Source: Simmondsia chinensis
Lineage: Eukaryota; Streptophyta; Magnoliopsida; Caryophyllales; Simmondsiaceae
Assembly: GCA_018398585.1 (NCBI GenBank)
Contig: JAGTTD010000024.1
Coordinates: 11,250,071 to 11,314,070 of the forward strand
Direction of reading: 5' to 3'
DNA length: 64,000 bases
In this document: positions 33,080-44,250 of the stretch, one piece after another
Layout of the letters: each line of letters opens with the position of its first letter
Position numbering within the stretch: position 1 is the stretch's first letter
Program-made: the position numbers and the translations under genes
The notes under the pieces: generated by a model
What the model was told of the DNA's origin: nothing
Databases searched by the model: none
What the model saw: the letters and a program-made list of their open reading frames with translations, nothing else

Positions 33080-33491
33080 TATATTATTTAAGATATAGGT
33101 CCTTGTATTTTTGTCAAATTAATCTCTGTTGAATTTGTATTATGTTGATTTAGTTTTATAATAGGATTGGTCTTAAGTTTGCGGCAAAGTTTAATGGTCG
33201 GGTCAAGGGTGATTTAGATTGGGTCAACAAGTGGACTTGTGTGGGATCATTGGCATTTGATAAGATTGGTCAAAAATCACATCATTAACTTAATTTTATT
33301 TCAATATATGACTGTAAATTTTAACGGTCAGGTCAAGGGTGATTTAAATTGGATCAACGGTTGGACTTGTATGGGACCCCTGGCATCTAATATGACCAAT
33401 TAAAAATTACTTTATTAACTTAACTTTGTTTTAGCATAGGATAAGTTGACACATATAAATTGTACATATACTTTTGGCATAAATAACCCTA
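33080..33491. repeat. Degenerate MITE relative with an internal tandem duplication
   Basis: The left attatttaagatataggtcc and the right ggcataaataaccct resemble the ends of the MITE at 23946-24325. The interior has two copies of a 130-bp unit starting 33191 and 33321 (ttaa(t/c)ggtc(g/a)ggtcaagggtg). Confidence 0.6.
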
Positions 33492-33790
33492 CATATCCAA
33501 AATAAAGATAGAGAACTATTATTTTCATATTCAAATATGTCGTTCTTAGAGTAACTTTACATTCTAATTTAAAAGAAGTTGTTTTTGAGGCTTTACTCTT
33601 AATAGCGACTTCTTAGTAAAATCTAGTACTTGAATGTCCCACAGGGGCTCGTGGCACCGCTATAAGTCTTACCTCACAAACAAAAGGAGCAAACAATCTC
33701 TATTTAGTATCTAATATTATAGTTTTGCTTTGACAACTCTTTTCCAATGCTCTCCTTACTAGGGACACTTTGAGTCAAAGTGGCATGAGG

Positions 33791-34367
33791 AGGGGTGCAA
33801 GTGAATCGATGAGCTACTCGTAATCGAAATCGATTACAGCTCATTCATATTCATTATGGGGGTTCTATGGCTTTCAAGCAGTGTTCGAGCAGACTCCATG
33901 GATTTAATAGTCGACTTTAAAAAGGAGTGCTCGACCTCCTGACGTTCATGAACTGGTTTGATTAGGGCTCATAAAAGGCTCAATGAGAATTCATTAAGGA
34001 CTTGATAAGAGCTCATTTAAAGCTCAATAACTACTTATTAATAGTCAATAACAGCTTGAAAATAGTTCGATAATAGTCCTATAATAACTCGAAAGCTCAA
34101 CTTAATAGCAAGTTTGGCTCTGTTATCACCTTGATTCGTCCGGATAACAAGCTTAGCTTGACTCGTTAATGAGCTCGAATCTGCTTGATTAGGCTAAAGA
34201 GTTGAGTTGAGCTTTGCACCAAATGTAAGATACTTTATTAAGCTGAGCTCGAACAAAGGTTTGAAAGCTCAACTAGAGCTTAGCTTAAACTCGAGCTCAT
34301 TAAGTCGTATCGAGGTCGAGTTCAAAAGAGGAGGTCCTCGGCGTGACTCCCTTTGTTTACAACCCTT
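33791..34367. mobile_element. GAGCTCG-rich TIR element
   Basis: It begins aggggtgcaagtgaatcgat and ends ccctttgtttacaaccctt, an inverted repeat. The interior shares gtaatcgaaatcgatta and tgaactggtttgattaggg with related copies. Part of the minus frame at 34322-34627 overlaps its end. Confidence 0.65.
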
Positions 34368-35190
34368 GGTATGAGTCTTGTGAACTTGTGCCCATTTGTG
34401 ATAAATATAGGGCGAATATGGAACATCCCTTTGCTAATTGTCCATTCCCTAGCTAATGGACCTGTCATTTCATGGCCTTCTTCATAATCAAGGGCTCCTA
34501 AGTAATGCATCATTTGGAGTACCCAAATTACTTCAAATAGGACGATTGCGGTGGTTGGATCCTCTCTATTGGAGTGGCCCTCAAGTAAATTGGTGTGTAT
34601 CACATATGTCCTAGGCTCCAACTTCAATTTTTATGGTTCTAGGAAACGCAGTCACATTGCTTGTAGTTTTATTGTTTGAGATTGTTTTGGTGCTTGCTTG
34701 TTTGAAGGTGCTTAGAATCTGGCAATGCATCGATAATAGTTGTGGAAGTTATTGTTACTAGAGATGGCATTTGGAATTCCATTGAAATGGGCTATAGGAG
34801 AATTCTGATTAAGGGTTTTGGCTTGCTCACTATTTAGGGCTATAGAGGTGATATACAAATCTTGTTGCAATTCTACAATTGATCATAAATGTTTGTTAGT
34901 CTCTCACTATGTCTTTGGAATCAAGGTTGCTCAATCTTTTGTTAAGGTAACTATGCTATAGATTGGATGGCCAAGTTGGCATATAGTAAGATTTGACGAG
35001 TGAGCTTATAGCTCTTGTAACGAGTTTAGGTGCATTATTTCTAATGCACAGAAGTACCTTAAGATGGCTCTCCATAAGAGTTTTCTTATCCCCTAAAAAG
35101 ATAATTTTTGTACTTGAAGACGACATTTCTCTATAAATAATATGTTTAAAATTACACAAACATAAGATAAAATTTTAAACCATGCTCTTC
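34368..35190. other. No recognised gene
   Basis: Mixed composition. The 101-codon minus frame 34322-34627 (KLEPRTYVIHTNLLEG...) has no motif I recognise and starts partly in a TIR element. Treated as unproven. Confidence 0.4.
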
Positions 35191-35250
35191 CTTCTAAACA
35201 TATTGTTGTTGCTGTTGTTTTTTTTTTAGGTAAGGACAAAGGAAGGCTAT

Positions 35251-36134
35251 GGTCATGAACATGGTCTGTGACCTATCAGGATGTCACGAACATGTTCCGT
35301 GACCTGTTAGGTATAGCGTAGCAGCATGTCAAGGTAGTTAAGAGAGTTGGGTGTCATGGTAATGCGCACTGATACGCACGATTTGTGCATGGCTGCCCAT
35401 GCCTTGTGCATGGCAGCGGAAGTCCCTGCGAGGTGCAGCGCACTCGATGCACCTGCTCTAGGTGTGCCTGAGAGGTAGCCGTGACGAGAAGATTCAGTAA
35501 AGTGTCCCTTATATTGTGAGCTGTGTCGAGCATCACAGCCAGGGAATGTGCACTACCTGCCTGTGACTTTGTCAGTGTTAGCACCTTGCTAGCCTTTCTC
35601 CAGACTCCAGTCACACAGTCATCAAGTTCCCAAGTCATAGCTGGTGACACTGTTTATGATGTCTGTGACACTATTTGTGTCACAACCCAGTCCAGCAGTT
35701 CCAACACTCCTCCCACATTGTCAATAGGGTCCTGGGGCACTGCCAGCGTATCGTAGCTCGCTAGGCTGAATTTAGTTATGCTGTTTGAGGGGTTGTTCTA
35801 GAACCTTCTTAATTGAGATATTTTGGATATTTTCTTGTATTTTTCATATTACTTAGATATTTTCCATTGTACTTTTAATTGTGCTGATGTTAAGAAGTAT
35901 AACTAATGAGAGGAAGCAATGTAATCAATAAATCAATATTACAAGAATTTACTATCTTCTCATCTCAATTTCTATATATTCTCTTCTCATTTAAACTCTC
36001 CTTCTTTCTCATCCCAAATTCTATCTCACTATCTCTCTCTCATCTAACCTCTAAACCTCTCTTCCCCATCACAAACCCCAGGTTTCATGAAAAAGGAGAA
36101 TCAAAGCTTCGTCACCAACCCTAGGTTCATGACA
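35251..36134 (+). repeat. 5' LTR of LARD-like element
   Basis: It ends ggttcatgaca, followed by atg and the primer site. The starting T of TG is absent or changed in this copy. The 98-codon minus frame and 77-codon plus frame at 35354-35756 are LTR noise. Confidence 0.8.
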
Positions 36135-36200
36135 ATGTGGTATCAGAGCTGTTTTGATTGGGAACGTTGCTAAGTGAAGAAACACCATACTACCATTGCC

Positions 36201-36581
36201 ATGTCTTCATGGGGAGAGACTTTTGGTTCACATGAGTGGTACCTTGTCATAGAGGAGCAAGAATGGGCTAACAAAAGTTTTCTGTCCTTCCAAGAGAAAT
36301 ATCAGTCTTCTCAAGAGAAACTTCAATCCTCCGTTGATTCAATTGCAGAAACACTCGACCAATTGGTGCAAAGCTATGAGAAGTGCCTCGAACATGACCA
36401 TGACATTACCCTCGATGCCGTGGCCAATAGCTTGACAATGGCAGTGGGTTCAAAATTGAAGACAGAGTTGGCTATGGATCGGGTGCCAAAATGTTCACTA
36501 CAATCTCAAGAATGCCATTGTGATATCTTGGCAATGCCAGTTAAACAATCCCTTGAGGAATTGCGTGAGTCATGGTCATAG
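36201..36581 (+). pseudogene. Gag-like frame of LARD-like element
   Basis: The ATG at 36201 begins MSSWGETFGSHEWYLVIEEQ. The protein is helix-rich with a likely coiled coil (SFQEKYQSSQEKLQSSVDSI). It stops at 36581, and the sequence beyond remains open in broken frames (36597-36879) with no zinc knuckle or protease. It sits where gypsy gag is expected after the primer site. Confidence 0.6.
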
Positions 36582-37367
36582 GTAGCGGAGGAATCAATGA
36601 AATTTCAAGAAGTCGATGTTTCTCCCAAGATTGAGGAATTATTTAAGAAGGACACTAACTCGAAAATTTCAAAGAGGCTGGGCACCATTCCATCAAGAAA
36701 CATCAAAATCAAACAAAAAAAGGGTAAGCACTGTAGACCCACCAATTGCGAAAAATGGGTCACGTTTATTATGGTGCACAAAGAAAAACGACAATTCTTG
36801 GCAAGATTTCATCAATCTCGTGCCTTGCAAACATGGGTCGATTATAGTGTCAAAAGATAATAATCGGGTTGAATGGTGACAAGAAGAAGGAGAAAAAGAC
36901 TAGAGCATGGGGACGCTTTCCCCGAGCTGGAATTGGTACAAGAAGCACACCAGCCTTACGACATCGATCTTGGCAACTGATCCTTGAGAACAAAGATCAC
37001 TTCAACAACCCCAGAATGGCCTGGCATACCCCGGAAGGCAGATGGTGAACATACACCAAGGAATCGGTTAGCATACATGGCTATGCTAAGCTACGTTCAG
37101 AGGTTACTACGCGTAGCTATACTATATGTTAGGGGTGTTATGTAAATGTAATAGGTTGTTTTGAATTTGATAGTAGAATTGTTAGGAATAATGTGTAATG
37201 GACTAGTGTATTAGTTAGTTACAACAATGGGTATGTAGCCAAAAAGCATTTACTCCTCTAGTGGTATGGTTGACACGAAAGCTGACAGTCAGAGGTTTAA
37301 AACATCGTCAAGCCCAACATCTAGAATTTTATCCTTAAGGACAAGGATGATTTGAAGGGGAAGGGAA
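36582..37367 (+). other. Degenerate internal region of LARD-like element
   Basis: No domain. The last codons before the LTR (about 37335-37365) read ILKDKDDLKGKGM, resembling the N-L-E-D-K-V end of gypsy polyproteins. This suggests derivation from a gypsy element. Confidence 0.5.
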
Positions 37368-38245
37368 TGTCACGAACATGATCTGTGACCTGTCAGGATG
37401 TCAAGAACATGGTCCATGACCTGTCAGGAATAGCGCAGCAGCATGTCAAGGTAGTTGAGAGAGTCGAGTGTCATGGTAACGCACATTGATGCACATGATT
37501 TGTGCATTGCTGTATAAGCCTAGTGCATAGCTGCCCAAGGCCTTGCTGGTGCAGCGCACTCTGTGTGCCCGCTCTAGGCGTGCCTGTGACGTAGCTGTGA
37601 TGGGAAGATCCAGTCAAGTGTCCCTCATATTATAAGCAGGGTCTAGCGTCACATCCAGGGGATGCACACTGCCTACCTGTGACTTCGCCAGTGTCACTGC
37701 CTTGCCAGCCTGTGTTCAGACTCCAGTCACACTATCATCTAGTTCCCAGGTCATAGCCAGTGACACTGTTTACCATGTCTGTGACACTGTTTGTGTCACA
37801 GATAAGTCTAGCAGTTCCAACACTCCTCCCACACTGTTAGTAGGGTCTTGGGTCACTGTTAAGGTATCGTAGCTTGCCAGACTAAATTCAATTGTGCTGT
37901 TTGAGGGCTGCCCCATAACCTTCTTAGTTTGTTGAGATATTTTGGATATTTTCTTGTATTTTTCATATTACTTAGATATTTTCTAGTGCACTTTCAATCC
38001 TGATGTTACAAAGTATAAATAGTGAGAAGAAGTATTCTGTCAATCAATATTACACGAATTAACTATCTTCTCATCTCAATTTCTCTCTATTCTCTTCTCA
38101 TCTAAACTCTCCTCCTTTCTCATCCCTAATTCTATCTCACTATCTCTCTCTCATCTGGCCTCTAAACCTCTCTTCCCCATTATAAACCCTAGGTTTCGTG
38201 ACAAAGAAGAATCAAAGCTTCGTCACCAACCCTAGGTTTGTGACA
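37368..38245 (+). repeat. 3' LTR of LARD-like element
   Basis: It starts tgtcacgaacatg and ends ggtttgtgaca. Near its start two near-identical 32-bp units (cacgaacatgatctgtgacct / caagaacatggtccatgacct) are in tandem; the left LTR has the same pair. Confidence 0.85.
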
Positions 38246-39156
38246 GCTGTCTATCCACAGCTAGACGAGCCTAGTGACTCGAGATCTATTAATCTAGAAA
38301 TACGCAAACGTTGAGCAATATCAATGGCCATCAAGTTAAAACCCTAAGCTGCTACCCTGTCTGCCACCATGTTACCTCACGAATTTGTGCGAGATATGTA
38401 CCTCTACAAACCTTTGAAGTAGATCCCAAATATCTTCCATAATGATTTTGATTTGTTAGGGACAATTATATTCTCTAGTTATGGTTCGAATAACTGTGAG
38501 ATTACCCCCTTCGATATGTAAGCAGGTGACTCCAATTTCTAGGCACTTTCTAATACATCCTCTCGCAACCCAGGCTTCTGCTAGTAACACTGATGCCTTG
38601 CAAATATTACCAAAGCCCATCCTAAGATTCTCTCCTCTATTATTTTTGATAATATATCCAAATGTTGCTTTTCACCTCCTTTGGCCCCATAAAAATTCAA
38701 CTTAGTCAATTCCCTAGAAGGAGGCCTACACCGAACACCTTGTTTATGACCAGTCCCTCTACCAGTCTTGTAGTTAGAGTTCTCGTTAACCCTCCCATCA
38801 TCTCTCTTGTATCTCCACACAAAGATACTACCTTCCACCTAGGATAGGACCTTTTCTGGACTAGATTACCGACCCTTAAACACTAACTCATTTCTCGCTT
38901 TCCACATAGCCATAGAGTTGTCATCATAAGTTGTAGATGTCTACCAACACACTTGTTTGTCTGATTTTTTTAGTTCAGCAACAATTGATGGGTGCCTGAA
39001 TTGCAAGAAACCCATGTCCTAGAAGGAGGCGCCAACATCGTTTTGTAAATCCACAATTGAAGAAAATGTGGTCTAGACTTTTAGTAGCACATTGAAAATG
39101 AGGATAGAGGTGTGGGATATTGATTTCTCGAGACCTTAAGATAGAGCGAGTTGGTT
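38246..39156 (-). pseudogene. LINE ORF2 zf-RVT and RNase H remnant
   Basis: The minus strand at about 38870-39120 encodes PHFQCATKSLDHIFFNCGF, a zf-RVT-like site. Toward 38580-38740 it reads RPPSRELTKLNFYGAKGG, the opening of a plant LINE RNase H (RVT_3) with D replaced by Y in N-F-D-G-A. Several stops follow. It is dead and truncated at both ends by 5' truncation and decay. Confidence 0.75.
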
Positions 39157-39182
39157 CTTCTAAACATATTGTTGTTGTTGTT

Positions 39183-39804
39183 CTTTTTTCTTTTGAAACA
39201 TATTTTGTTTCTTGTAAACCATGTTCATTTTTATTTTAAATATAATATCAATACATTTTTGTCATTTAAAATTACAAAATTTATTACTTAGAAAGGTTGG
39301 TTTTGTGTCACATGGGTACTCTGATGTTCATATACGTATTTTGGTAACTAATGGTTTAAAAATTATTTGACATGGGCACCCTTAGCTACAATTCAGAATG
39401 TTCGTCAATAATGATAATAGCAAACATGCTTTTGATAAATACATATGTTCCCTCTACTAGATTTAGCAATTTTATGTCACATAACGCTGAGATGGCACAT
39501 GATTTCAACAATATATATTCGTAAAATCCATAGATTTGGCTAGTTCTTGTCATGATCCTATGAATTTATTTTCCAAAACATTTTCAGGGCACGTATGTGT
39601 TGCTTGAATCATGTTCAATTCTATCATTTCCTGATAAAAGTTTTTAGATTCCAGCAAAATGCACTAGATTATGGGTACATGGTGCCATATATATTGGAGT
39701 TCTTATTTAATATCTTAAAATGTTAGAATATTCAAATAGCAAATATTCAAATCTCAATATACCTAAATTTCGCATAACAAATCTCTACCAATTGCATAGC
39801 TCAA
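39183..39804. repeat. Possible degenerate relative of the twin TIR elements
   Basis: cacatgggtactctgatg, gaatcatgttcaattctat and aaaagtttttagattccagc resemble phrases in 19400-20200. No TIRs are visible. No gene. Confidence 0.4.
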
Positions 39805-40410
39805 TTTAAATTTCTTTTGCCTTTTTTTTGATAATTGAGATTTATTAATATAAATTGATCGAAACATAATCATCTATGCAAGCATGGGCATACATACAAA
39901 AACTCCTCCCACAAGAACCCCAAACACTAAAAACGCCCAAGACAAGAGAACACAATAGCCAAACTACAGGCTTAGGAATCCACACGAGTGATGGCCTAGA
40001 AGCACCAAGCTACCTCCAACCCACACTGACAAACACAACACAAGTATCAAAGAGGCAAAAAGGAAAGACCCCCGACTTTCTCTGAAACGCTAGATAGCCT
40101 ACTACGAACCATCCACCGCAATGATGAAAAAGAAACAACCAAGCAAAGGATACAAACCGAAAAAACAGCAAACAAGCAAAGCAATAACTCAGGACGCCAA
40201 AAGCAACTCGGCCTAAGAAACACCAAATGGCTGCAGTGCCGCAACACCAAAGAATCCATTCCCAACAAGCTCCAGCAACTCACGGTAACAAGAGACCCAA
40301 GAACACACAACCAAGCAATATCAAGGACAACAAACACTACAACCCCAACAGCCCCTAGACCCTTTTGACCCCTTTCGCATTTTTCAATAACTTTAAATTT
40401 CTTTTGCCTT
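39805..40410 (-). mobile_element. 5'-truncated L1 LINE with 17-19-bp duplication
   Basis: tttaaatttcttttgcc occurs at 39805-39821 and 40392-40408. A T run at 39822-39829 is the poly(A) on the minus strand, followed by about 560 bp of GT-rich (minus-strand) 3' sequence. The 126-codon minus frame at 40047-40427 is in this sequence and is not a protein gene. Confidence 0.88.
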
Positions 40411-40794
40411 AAATACGATAATGTCATATTATTTGCAGGGAATCGCTATTTTTTTGGCAAAATTTATTATTGTTGGTATAATCTTGTTATGTAAGTTTTT
40501 AAATTGAAATAAAGTAAATGAATGATCAAAATACAACTCGAATATAACAAAAGTGATCTCCGAGATTACAAAACCGACAATGGCTATAAAATAAAAGTCC
40601 TGGTTATAAAAAGAGCACGCGTGTGGCTCACCAAGCCTAGTCTAGGCCCACAAGACTTTACTATGTACAATGACAAGGGTTCTCTAAACTAGACTTTCTA
40701 TCTCTATTCTTCCTATATGGGATTGAAGTTTTCGCAAGATAAGAAAAATTCAAACACACTAGTTACTACCCCCAAATTTCAATAAGTTTTAGAG
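40411..40794. other. No gene seen
   Basis: AT-rich with a gcccacaagactttac phrase near 40647. No feature is supported. Confidence 0.5.
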
Positions 40795-41340
40795 GACTGC
40801 TAAATTTTACAGGAGGCCCGACCCACGGAGTTGGCATACATGAGATCCACAAATAAACCCAAATGGGGTTCCATCCTAAAGCCAATTGGCAATAGGTGGA
40901 GTAACTCACTAGGTTTAAAAATTGATCTATTCACTCTCACAACTCCAATGTGGAATTCTATTACATAGACTCACATGTAGAGTTCTCAATATTCCCCCTC
41001 ACATGTGAGTTTGCTTCAAACGCACCCCTCGCCTTCTTCGGTATAATTTGGGAATTACATCCAATTGGATCCAAAACTAATCGAAGAGGCTCTCGGTGCA
41101 ACAAATTCATATGCACCCCTCTCTATGAGAACACGATGTGACAAACAAGACATCGGGATCATCATCCTGCTCTAATACCATGTTAAATTTCATCGGGCCT
41201 TTTGCGGCCTAACACACGGAGTTGACACAAATGAGATCCATACATAAGCCCAAGTGAGATTCCATCCTAAAACCAATCTTATACAATGTAGATTGCTCAA
41301 AAATAAACAATAATCCCCTCCCATATATAAGTTTATAACT
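40795..41340. repeat. Interspersed repeat with a partial second copy
   Basis: tgctaaattttacaggaggcc near 40799 recurs as tgttaaatttcatcgggcc near 41183, each followed by acggagttg, gagatccac/gagatccat and gttccatcctaaa. The first copy ends ctctaataccatg. It is likely an old LTR or LTR-derived repeat, because ctctaatacca resembles a primer site. Confidence 0.55.
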
Positions 41341-41414
41341 TTTTGTACAATGTTGTATGCATTCTAACGTACTGATGTGAGCAAAGTTTACTTACATGCA
41401 TCTTTGTCTAGCGT

Positions 41415-41647
41415 TAAGCGTATTATTTTTTTTTAGGAAAATTATCACTTAGGTGCCCTATGTTTGAATATTTATCACCTATATATCCTGAAATTTTAAT
41501 ATATATAATGAGATACTCTGAGTTTTAAATATTTTATCACCCAGGCACCCTGAAGTTTTAAATTTTTGTCTATCAGGTACCTTTGTCAAAAAATTAATTG
41601 TTAGAAAATGCTAAAATAAAACATGATTTCAATAGATATAAGTATCT
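41415..41647. repeat. Twin-TIR-family fragment, inverted
   Basis: Its reverse complement contains aaatcatgttttattttagc, acctgatagacaaaaattt and cacctaagtgataatttt in the order seen at 19980-20200. It is cut at 41648 by the miniature LTR array. Confidence 0.6.
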
Positions 41648-41747
41648 TGATGGAGCACGTGAAATGAGAAATACGGGTATGGGAAGGTTCATAGCTTTCC
41701 CTTTAACTTTATTAATGGATAATAAAAATAAAAAGGGAAAAGGATAG

Positions 41748-41895
41748 GCTCGATTTCTCACAATCCTAGAAAAGGAGAAACAAGAGCTCGATTTCTCACA
41801 ACCAGAGTAAAGGAGAAACAAGAGCTCGATTTCTCACACCCAAGGAAAGGAGAAACAAGGGCTCGATTTCTCACAACCAGAAAAGGAGAAACAAA
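41748..41895. repeat. About 40-bp subrepeats inside the array LTR
   Basis: The unit gctcgatttctcacaa...aaaggagaaacaa occurs about four times here, three in the LTR at 42445, two in the LTR at 43116 and about three in the plus-oriented LTR at 46259. The number of copies explains much of the LTR length difference. Confidence 0.8.
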
Positions 41896-42345
41896 TGACA
41901 CTTCAAAATTCTGAAAATTAGCTATCTCCTAAACCTAGCCTAGACCCCTTTATATACAGGAGGGGTTACAATTCAAAATTCAAATTTAAAATTCAAATCA
42001 AATAAAAATTTAAAATCAAATCAGATCACAATAAAATCATATAAAATCAGATCAAAACAAAAATGGAATAAAATTTAAAATTAAATCGCATTTAAATCCC
42101 GCATATCTCGCCCTGAATCTCACGTAGAGCTCAGCCACGTCCGGCTGCCGCCAATCCTTCATGATGCCAAGACATTGCCAAACTTGACGGGCGTCGTTCT
42201 TCTTTAGCCTGGTCGCCAAGCAATGCGCCAATCACGGACGCGGACCTGCATTTCTCATCTAATCTTGGCGTCCTCTTCATGCCTATTTTCGGCTTCAATG
42301 TCCTACTCATCATGACCAGCCAAGGAGTATTTGGCGGCTGCATCA

Positions 42346-42444
42346 TTCTCTCCCGGTTGGAGAGAATTCGCCCTCGAATTCTCCAAGACGTACCTCAGTT
42401 GCCCACAGGCCATTTCAGGAAGCGTTTTGAGCTCTGATACTAAC
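42346..42444 (-). other. 99-bp internal domain, array unit 1
   Basis: Starts at the polypurine tract ttctctcccggttgg (plus strand) and ends at the primer site gctctgatactaac. On the minus strand the middle reads L-E-N-S-R-A-N-S-L-Q-P-G, the end of a gypsy polyprotein. The minimal domain is therefore a PBS leader fused to the pol end. Confidence 0.85.
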
Positions 42445-43016
42445 TGATGCAGTGCGTGAAACGAGAAATAGGAGTACAGGGAGGTTCACAGCTTTCCCTT
42501 TTATTTTATTAATGGATAACAAAAATAAAGAGGGAAAAGAATAGGCTCGATTTCTCGCACTCGAGAAAAGGAGAAACAAGGGCTCAATTTCTCACAACCC
42601 GAGAAAAGGAGAAATAAGGGCTCGATTTCTCACAACCAGAAAAGGAGAAACAAATGACACTTCAAAATTTTGAAAATTAGCTATCTCCTAAACCTAGCCT
42701 AGACCCCTTTATATAGAGGAGGGGTTACAATTCAAAATTCAAATTTAAAATTCAAATCAAATTTAAATCCCGCATATCTCGCCCTGAATCTCACGTAGAG
42801 CTCAGCCGCATCTGGCTGCCGCTAATCCTTCATGATGCCAAGACATTGCCAAACTTAACGGGCGTCATTCTTCTTTAGCCTGGTCGCCAAGCAATGCGCC
42901 AATCACGGATGCGGACCTGCATTTCTCATCTAACCTTGGCGTCCTCTTCATGCCTATTTTCGGCTCCAGTGTCCTACTCATCATGACCAGCCAAGGAGTA
43001 TTTGGCGGCTGCATCA

Positions 43017-43115
43017 TTCTCTCCCGGTTGGAGAGAATTCGCCCTCGAATTCTCCAAGATGTACCTCAGTTTCCCACAGGCCATTTCAGGAAGCGTTTTG
43101 AGCTCTAATACTAAC
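43017..43115 (-). other. 99-bp internal domain, array unit 2
   Basis: Same layout as unit 1, with a few substitutions (gatgtacctcagtttcc; gctctaatactaac). Confidence 0.85.
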
Positions 43116-43724
43116 TGATGCAGTGCATGAAACGAGAAATAGGAGTACAGGAAAGTTCACAGCTTTCCCTTTTACTTTATTAATGGATAATAAAAATAAA
43201 TAGGGAAAAGAATAGGCTCGATTTCTCGCACTTGAGAAAAGGAGAAACAAGGGCTCAATTTCTCACAACTCGAGAAAAGGAGAAACAATATAACACTTTA
43301 AAATTCTAAAAATTGGCTATCTTCTAAACTTAGCCAAGACCCCTTTATATAGAGAAGGAGATACAATTCAAAATTCAAATCAAATAAAAATTTAAAATCA
43401 AATCATATCACAACAAAGTCATATAAAATTCGATCAAAACAAAAACGGAAATTTAAAATTAAATCGGATTCAAATCCCGCAGATCTCATCCTGAATCTAG
43501 CATATGAGCTCAGCCGCATCCCAGTGCTGCCAATCCTTCGTGACGCCGATACACTGCCAAACTTGACGGGTGTTGTTCTTCTTTATCCTGGCCGCCAAGC
43601 AATGCGCCAATCATGGATGTAGGCCTGCATTTCTCGTCTAACCTTGGCGCCCTCTTCATGCCTATTTTTGCCTTCAGCGCCTTACTCATCATGACCCGCC
43701 GAGGAGTATTCGGCAGCTGCATCA

Positions 43725-43823
43725 TTCTCTCCCGGTTGGAGAGAATTCGCCCTCGAATTCTCCAAGACGTACCTCGGTAGCCCACGGGCCATTTCAGGAA
43801 GCGCTCTAAGTTTTGATACCAAC
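43725..43823 (-). other. 99-bp internal domain, array unit 3
   Basis: Same layout, more diverged (cctcggtagcccacggg; ttttgataccaac). Confidence 0.85.
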
Positions 43824-44250
43824 TGATGCAGTGCGTGAAATGGGAAATAGGGGTATGAGAAGATTCAACTGCCTTCCTTTTAAATTTTATTAAATTGATA
43901 ACAATATTACAAAGAGGATAGATAGACTCGCTTTCTCACAACTCAAGAATTTGAGGATCAAAATGATACTTTTAAATCTCAAAATTAGCTACCTCCTAAC
44001 GCTAACTATTTCTCCTTTATATAGAGGAGGTGACAAAAGAAAAGAATTCAATTGAATTCAAATGTACGACAAATAAGGAAAGCGATAAAGTTAATTCAGA
44101 AATGAATCAAACTAGCTAAAATCGTCCCTAAAATCTTGACAGTAATGACGCCTCTAGCCCTCTCTGCGTCATGCCTCACGTCCCACCTTGGTACCCTCTT
44201 CGCATCCCGCAAATACGACGTCTTGGTGCCATGCCTAAGTGGCTGCATCT
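43824..44250 (-). repeat. Fourth LTR, 3' LTR of the linked gypsy element
   Basis: It starts tgatgcagtgcgtgaaatgg and ends near ggctgcatct. It is shorter and more diverged than the three array LTRs. A polypurine tract and a gypsy pol C-terminus follow, so this LTR belongs to a coding element and is shared with the array. Confidence 0.75.

Larger units (their letters stand above)
35251..38245 (+). mobile_element. Non-autonomous LTR retrotransposon (LARD-like)
   Basis: Direct LTRs at 35251-36134 and 37368-38245 share most phrases: agcagcatgtcaaggtagtt, tcacactgtttatgatgt-like text, cttcgtcaccaaccctagg. The initiator tRNA-Met primer site tggtatcagagc is exact at 36138-36149. A polypurine tract (gaaggggaaggga) abuts the right LTR. 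Only a gag-like frame and a pol-end remnant lie inside, with no RT. The target duplication is gctat/gctgt (4 of 5). Confidence 0.88.
35217..39156 (-). mobile_element. 5'-truncated L1 LINE interrupted by an LTR element
   Basis: Flanks 35191-35216 and 39157-39182 are a 26-bp duplication with one mismatch (starting cttctaaacatattgttg). A T run at 35218-35227 is the poly(A) on the minus strand. LINE sequence at 35228-35250 and 38246-39156 is one LINE split by the LTR element at 35251-38245, whose flanks gctat and gctgt belong to the LINE. The LINE sequence is about 930 bp. Confidence 0.85.
41648..43823 (-). mobile_element. Tandem array of miniature LTR retrotransposons (TRIM-like)
   Basis: Three LTRs (41648-42345, 42445-43016, 43116-43724) alternate with three internal segments of exactly 99 bp (42346-42444, 43017-43115, 43725-43823). 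They lead into a fourth LTR at 43824. LTR ends are 8-bp inverted repeats (tgatgcag/ctgcatca, with changes). Each internal segment has a polypurine-like tract (minus strand CCGGGAGAGAA) next to one LTR and a primer site (gctctgatactaac or a variant) next to the other. The TATA box CTATATAAAGGG is seen on the minus strand. There is no room for coding. Confidence 0.88.

Noticed and set aside
34322..34627. 101-codon minus frame as a gene
   Set aside because: No recognisable domain, and part of it lies in a TIR element. It may be chance.
35523..35756. Ser/Thr-rich plus frame
   Set aside because: Lies inside an LTR that is repeated at 37641-37870 without the frame being kept.
40047..40427. 126-codon minus frame
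   Set aside because: Located in the GT-rich 3' sequence of a truncated L1. No protein motif.
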